From a virus: a DNA stretch of 26,077 bases. The notes under the pieces are model-generated. The model was given only the letters and a program-made list of their open reading frames with translations, made no database searches and had not been told where the DNA came from. How positions within the stretch are numbered: position 1 is the stretch's first letter; every line of letters begins with the position of its first letter. A program made the position numbers and the translations under genes. The DNA lies in IMG/VR virus record IMGVR_UViG_3300002231_001505, positions 7,001 through 33,077 of that record. One strand, given 5' to 3'. Positions 22,543-26,077 of this stretch are shown here, one piece after another.

Positions 22543-22944
22543 TTATGCGCTGGTCTGGGCCATGACAGGCACAGCACACTGAACCAGGGCCGCGATAATT
22601 CCGCCCGCGGCTGTCGATGTTTCGAGCGCTTGTCCGACAATGTATTCGGTGGTGTCAGTGCCCCAGACTTTCGGGTCCGCCTGTCCATCGGCGGAAGTGC
22701 CGATGTGGTTCCCGGCAGTCACAGCGGCGTCACTGGAAACTTTCGTTACACCGAATGCACACACTTCGGCGGCCTCTCCGCTTGCAGGTGCATTCTGCAA
22801 TACGCCCACCGGAACGTCAGTGGCGGCGGCGCATACGGTCACTGTGCCCGCACCCGACACTTTCACGAAGTAGTATTGCTTTGCCGACAGGTCGGCGCTG
22901 GCGGTCAGGCCAGGAATTGTGATTTTTGGACCTTCATACGCCAT
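22543..22944 (-). CDS. Capsid decoration protein, DUF2190-like, 133 aa
   Basis: The sequence ITIPGLTASADLSAKQYYFV, then DVPVGVLQNAPASGEAAEVC and GTSADGQADPKV matches the small beta-rich decoration proteins of the DUF2190 type, which sit on the capsid surface. The gene lies directly upstream of the major capsid gene in transcription order, the usual place. A GGAGAATAA site precedes its ATG. Confidence 0.8.
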   Translation of the reverse strand: MAYEGPKITIPGLTASADLSAKQYYFVKVSGAGTVTVCAAATDVPVGVLQNAPASGEAAEVCAFGVTKVSSDAAVTAGNHIGTSADGQADPKVWGTDTTEYIVGQALETSTAAGGIIAALVQCAVPVMAQTSA

Positions 22945-22946
22945 TG

Positions 22947-24161
22947 TTATTCTCCCTTCACATGCTGGGTGTACAGGTCAGGACGTTGGTCGAGGGCCTC
23001 ACTGTACGCCTGCTGATATGTCAATTCGCCATTCTGCTTTTGAATCTGGCGGGCGAGCTCGTCCAGTTCGTCGGCGGCTGTTTTCGTGCTGCTTTCCTGG
23101 GCGCTTCCATATTCAGCGAACAGTTCGCTCGTCGCCACCTGCTCGGCCAGCGCTTGCTGTTGCTGAACATATTCGGCGAACTCGTTGGAATCCTCGCCAA
23201 ACGCCTCGGCAAAGGATCGCAGTACGTTGAGATGCGTCGTCGTATTGCCGTACCAGGTGTTCTCCCCGCCTGTAATCATGTCAGAGAAGCGCCGCGTCTG
23301 GGCCTCTTCCTCCATGCGGGCAATGCGGGCGTTACTGGCATCCAGGGCTTCGGTTAGCTTGACGCTCTTGGCCTCCGCCTCGGCGCGAGACGCCTCCGCC
23401 TCTGCGAACCGTTCCCGCAAGTCGTCGAAATCCTTCACCTCCACGTACTCTTCGGCCTGTCCAACATCCTCAACTTCTTTTTCCACTTCCTTGACTTCTG
23501 GCATTTCTTCAACTCCTGTCTCTTCGATCTCAATTGTCACGAAATCTAGCCCCTGCTCGTTGGCGAGCAATGGTCGCAAACGACTTTCCTTGATAAATGG
23601 ACGGGTTGTGATCGCAGCCCCAACTGCTACGTCCTGGTGCATCTCTTCGCTAAATGGGTCCATCCAATTGGGGAAAAATTCAGGGGAAATATATCCGAAT
23701 CGCTTGTTAGCGAGTAATTTTTTGCCCCTGTCTGTCCATTCAGCCAGCGCATCCACCGAACCATCGTCGTTGACGCGCATGTCTGTGATCCAACCCACCG
23801 CGCCCGACAATTTCGTCTGGTGTTCAGCGTCGATGGGAAGGCGACGCTGATAAATACCTTTCTTGAAGTTCTCGACAAGGCGCTTGGCCTTCTCTAGCGT
23901 GAAGGACACTTTCCCATACTGCTTGTGTTTGAGCGTGCCCGGAATGGGAAGATACGGTATCCACTGTTCTGGCTGCACCTGATGCTCGATAAACAAACGC
24001 CATTCCTGTTTGTCCGTATACTCTTCTCCTTCCATTGCCGTATACAGTGCCTTCATGTGCGCTTCGGCCTCTTCACGGGTGGGATGGCACTCAACAATGC
24101 CGTCATCACTGTCCTTGACCACACAGTATTGACTGTCCTTGATTAAGATGTGCCAGGGCAT
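22947..24161 (-). CDS. Mu gpI-like capsid maturation protease fused to scaffold
   Basis: The ATG at 24161 (with AAGG upstream) is preferred. The frame is open to 24224 but that part lies within a terminator hairpin. The 404-residue protein begins with a small domain (MPWHILIKDSQYCVVKDSDD, then ECHPTREEAEAHMKALY), followed by the Mu-like protease domain: LPIDAEHQ at about residues 108-115, GAVGWITDMRVNDDGSVDALAEWTDRG, and RFGYISPEF near 155-162. Residues about 214-292 are a highly charged coiled coil (VEKEVEDVGQAEEYVEVKD), then a scaffold tail rich in Gln, Glu and Ala. The protease cuts scaffold and coat proteins during head maturation. The fused scaffold suits a single-gene head assembly unit. 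Confidence 0.85.
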   Translation of the reverse strand: MPWHILIKDSQYCVVKDSDDGIVECHPTREEAEAHMKALYTAMEGEEYTDKQEWRLFIEHQVQPEQWIPYLPIPGTLKHKQYGKVSFTLEKAKRLVENFKKGIYQRRLPIDAEHQTKLSGAVGWITDMRVNDDGSVDALAEWTDRGKKLLANKRFGYISPEFFPNWMDPFSEEMHQDVAVGAAITTRPFIKESRLRPLLANEQGLDFVTIEIEETGVEEMPEVKEVEKEVEDVGQAEEYVEVKDFDDLRERFAEAEASRAEAEAKSVKLTEALDASNARIARMEEEAQTRRFSDMITGGENTWYGNTTTHLNVLRSFAEAFGEDSNEFAEYVQQQQALAEQVATSELFAEYGSAQESSTKTAADELDELARQIQKQNGELTYQQAYSEALDQRPDLYTQHVKGE

Positions 24162-24181
24162 AAAAAACCTTGTCAATTCAT

Positions 24182-24221
24182 AAAAAAAGCGGCTTTGAGA
24201 CATGGTTCGTCTCAAAGCCGC
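24182..24221 (-). terminator. Rho-independent terminator between portal block and protease gene
   Basis: A perfect 13-bp stem, GCGGCTTTGAGAC and its complement, with a 7-base loop, lies at 24189-24221. On the minus strand it is followed by seven T residues (24188-24182). It lies in the 84-base gap between the 71-aa gene and the protease gene. This is a strong intrinsic terminator for leftward transcripts, so transcription of the portal block would be reduced before it reaches the protease and capsid genes. Confidence 0.85.
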
Positions 24222-24245
24222 CAAAGAATTCGGTAGCAGTGCGAT

Positions 24246-24461
24246 TCAGCGCTTTTTGGTCCGCTCAATCCCTAGAAATGATTCCAGGAATCCAAGTTGG
24301 GAATACAGATGCGCTCTCTTTTCGTGATAAGCCCTCTCCTCCGCCGCTATCTGCATCAGAAGAGACTGGCGCATTCCCAAAAACAATGTGCGCTCCTCAC
24401 TGACTGTTATGGTAACGCAACTGTCAGTGTTTGTCAAGGGGACTCTGTTATTTTGGTCCAT
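24246..24461 (-). CDS. Small hypothetical protein after the portal gene, 71 aa
   Basis: The ATG at 24461 follows a GGAGAAGG site and overlaps the end of the portal gene by 14 bases. The C-terminal part is helical (ERTLFLGMRQSLLMQIAAEE, then ERAYHEKRAHLYSQLGFLESF), and basic residues end the protein (IERTKKR). Small helical proteins are common after phage portal genes. It may assist portal or head assembly. No family is recognised. Confidence 0.65.
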   Translation of the reverse strand: MDQNNRVPLTNTDSCVTITVSEERTLFLGMRQSLLMQIAAEERAYHEKRAHLYSQLGFLESFLGIERTKKR

Positions 24462-25800
24462 TTACGCCTTCTCCCTGCGTGTTACGCTGTTTTGTGGCCT
24501 CAAGGGAGGAACGCCCCACGTCCGCCATGCTGCCTTGCGCCTGTGTCGGCGCTGGACGCACAATCTTTCCTTCGGCCAACTCTGTGGACACAGGCATGTT
24601 GGCCTGGCGCAATAAATAGGCTTGTAGCTCTGCGTCTTCCAGATTGATTCCACTGCCAGCCATACGCACAAGGAATTGGCCCAACGCGTCCAGGTCAATC
24701 CGCTGCACGCTGCCGGGTTTCACGGAAGGCCAATACTTCTTCGACACCCCGTTGAGACGCATGAGACGGGGAATGGCGTGCTTGTTGATTACGGAGGCAA
24801 TGCCAGCTACAATTGCGTCAATGCCTGTCCAGAAATTGTCCATCTTGATTTTGCCAACATTGAAACTGCCCGCGGATGTCTGGCCCATCATAATCACGTC
24901 CGCCAAGATGCTCATCAGTATTTCCTGATGGTTGCGAATGATGGTCTTTTCAATGTCATAACCCGCACCGGCATCGCTACGCATCAATTCCAACTCGTAA
25001 TAACGATTGCCGTTTTCATCCCGATCCGATGGCAATATCACGCCCGCCTGTTCGTCGACGCGCAAATTGACGACAATCTCTTTCATGTCCGATAAAATTG
25101 ATTGCTGGGAGGCCGTCGCGCTGGTGGAGAGTATCTGTGAAGGCACGCGCCCGACAGGAATGCCATTCAAACGCTCATAGAAAATGGCCTGCGTATTGGC
25201 CAGGTGCTTGGCTAAATAGTAACTCCGATAGGCCGCCCGCAAGAAGGAACGACCCTCCGGCGAGTTCTTGCGACTGCTCGTCCGAAACAAAAGCAGTTTT
25301 TCAATCGGAATCCGCACACTGCGCGCAGCATCCACGTAATAATCCTCTTGAACAGCGCCGCGTATGCCACCATGTTCGTCAAAATCCCACTCGCTAATCG
25401 TGTCCTGGGAACGTATCCCCCATTTGCGCCAGCCAATGCGACCATCGTCCTCCCGTCGCTTATACACAACCTCTGTCAGGGAAAAACCGTAGGCAAACAT
25501 GCTCATAATCTCGGAAATGGTGTCCTCCCACGTGAAGGACATATCCCCCATGCACTCCCTGACAAAATCGGACCACTTGCGCGACGATTTGCTGCTGTCC
25601 GCTGGCTTGACACTCCACTCCACTCGCCGCACCTGCATCTCCACCAAAAATAACATGGCGTTGACCAACGGATAGTCCTGCATCTCGCGCACAACCGATA
25701 GCCAGCGAGAACCAGACAATTCATTCAAATACTCTTCATAAACGACGCCTCCTTGCTTCTTGAGACCCGTTGATCCTAATTCCCGCATTTCACTAGCCAT
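24448..25800 (-). CDS. Portal protein, DUF935 (Mu gp29-like)
   Basis: This 450-residue protein has the pattern of Mu-like portal proteins: PLVNAMLFLVEMQVRRVEWSV, then YGFSLTEVVYKRR, KWGIRSQDTISEWDFDEHGGI, RIPIEKLLLFRTSSRKNSPEG and YRSYYLAKHLANTQAIFYER. Portal rings form the DNA entry and exit vertex and attach the head-tail connector. The ATG has a GGAGGTG site. The gene follows the terminase directly, matching the standard order terminase-portal-protease-capsid. Confidence 0.9.
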   Translation of the reverse strand: MASEMRELGSTGLKKQGGVVYEEYLNELSGSRWLSVVREMQDYPLVNAMLFLVEMQVRRVEWSVKPADSSKSSRKWSDFVRECMGDMSFTWEDTISEIMSMFAYGFSLTEVVYKRREDDGRIGWRKWGIRSQDTISEWDFDEHGGIRGAVQEDYYVDAARSVRIPIEKLLLFRTSSRKNSPEGRSFLRAAYRSYYLAKHLANTQAIFYERLNGIPVGRVPSQILSTSATASQQSILSDMKEIVVNLRVDEQAGVILPSDRDENGNRYYELELMRSDAGAGYDIEKTIIRNHQEILMSILADVIMMGQTSAGSFNVGKIKMDNFWTGIDAIVAGIASVINKHAIPRLMRLNGVSKKYWPSVKPGSVQRIDLDALGQFLVRMAGSGINLEDAELQAYLLRQANMPVSTELAEGKIVRPAPTQAQGSMADVGRSSLEATKQRNTQGEGVNGPK

Positions 25801-25825
25801 TTATACACCTCCCGTGTTTCTAACC

Positions 25826-26077
25826 TCACCGCATCCATTCCAATGCCCTCGCATTCACTATCGACACCGGCAACCAATCAAATGACATCGGCGCTTTCCG
25901 ACTCTTTACCCCATACCACGCAAATGCCGTACTCATTACACAATCATCATGCTCACCCCCCGGAGCACTATACCGCCACGCACCCCCCGCTAACTGCTTC
26001 ATCCCAAAACTCCTCATCTCCCCCACCGCTATCCTCCCCACTTCATTCTCCTCACTCAATAACTTCAACCCCCCCCC
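25826..26077 (-). CDS. Terminase large subunit, C-terminal end (partial)
   Basis: The frame is open to the right edge of the window, so only the last 83 codons are visible. The segment GGEHDDCVMSTAFAWYG carries the conserved C-terminal nuclease-domain end of TerL (Glu-His-Asp-Asp then a hydrophobic helix). The gene lies just before the portal gene. In these codons the third base is never C. The edge of the window is nine C residues. The packaging ATPase and nuclease motifs lie outside the window. Confidence 0.8.
   Translation of the reverse strand, partial: GGGLKLLSEENEVGRIAVGEMRSFGMKQLAGGAWRYSAPGGEHDDCVMSTAFAWYGVKSRKAPMSFDWLPVSIVNARALEWMR

Noticed and set aside
24171-24176. A perfect TTGACA on the minus strand just after the terminator, as a possible promoter -35 for the protease/capsid block
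   Set aside because: The position 17 bases downstream reads GCACAT, not a -10 box, and this region is already within the protease gene. A promoter is still possible but not seen.
1-26077. tRNA, rRNA, attachment site or origin of replication
   Set aside because: Nothing of this kind was recognised on either strand by eye; a covariance search could still find a small RNA.

Overview
The window is most of the late (virion) gene block of a tailed phage or prophage. It has Mu-like head genes joined to a long non-contractile (siphovirus-type) tail. The two ends carry a few early or accessory genes. No rRNA, tRNA, integrase or host housekeeping gene was seen apart from a phage-type thyX. The host cannot be named from the sequence. 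Base composition is mixed (roughly half GC). The best guess is an uncultured environmental caudovirus.

Layout. At 3-1368, plus strand: the end of a frameshifted thyX, a 50-residue ORF, a C2HC zinc-finger protein and a small membrane protein, packed with ATGA overlaps. These look like early or metabolic genes, and they run into the late block convergently. Everything else except one gene is on the minus strand and is transcribed from right to left. Read in transcription order it runs: terminase large subunit C-terminus (26077-25826), DUF935-type portal, a 71-aa protein, an intrinsic terminator, Mu gpI-like protease fused to a scaffold, DUF2190-like decoration protein, major capsid protein, a plus-strand PD-(D/E)XK homing-type endonuclease inserted between head genes, four head-accessory genes (one helix-hairpin-helix), a leucine-rich-repeat protein, two tiny ORFs, head-tail connector, tail completion, a second helix-hairpin-helix protein, tail tube, the G and T tail assembly chaperones with a T TTT TTT slippery site, a gpG-like morphogenesis protein, tape measure, distal tail genes (one LamG-like), a 1109-aa tail tip protein, fibre genes, a glycoside hydrolase, small membrane proteins, and finally a stand-alone response-regulator receiver followed by a membrane-anchored CHAT-family protease.

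How it works together. Terminase, portal, protease/scaffold, decoration and capsid proteins build and fill the head. The connector and completion proteins join it to a tail built by tube, chaperones and tape measure. The LamG, fibre and glycoside hydrolase proteins handle surface recognition and cell-wall or glycan degradation. The receiver and CHAT pair is not a virion component by any obvious logic. It is the best candidate here for an accessory (conflict, exclusion or lysogenic-conversion) system.

Caveat on sequence quality. Four apparent single-base indels (thyX, glycoside hydrolase, two in the fibre gene) all lie at or next to short homopolymers. Some or all may be sequencing errors rather than real pseudogenes. 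One of these regions makes two genes read as a single 613-codon frame.
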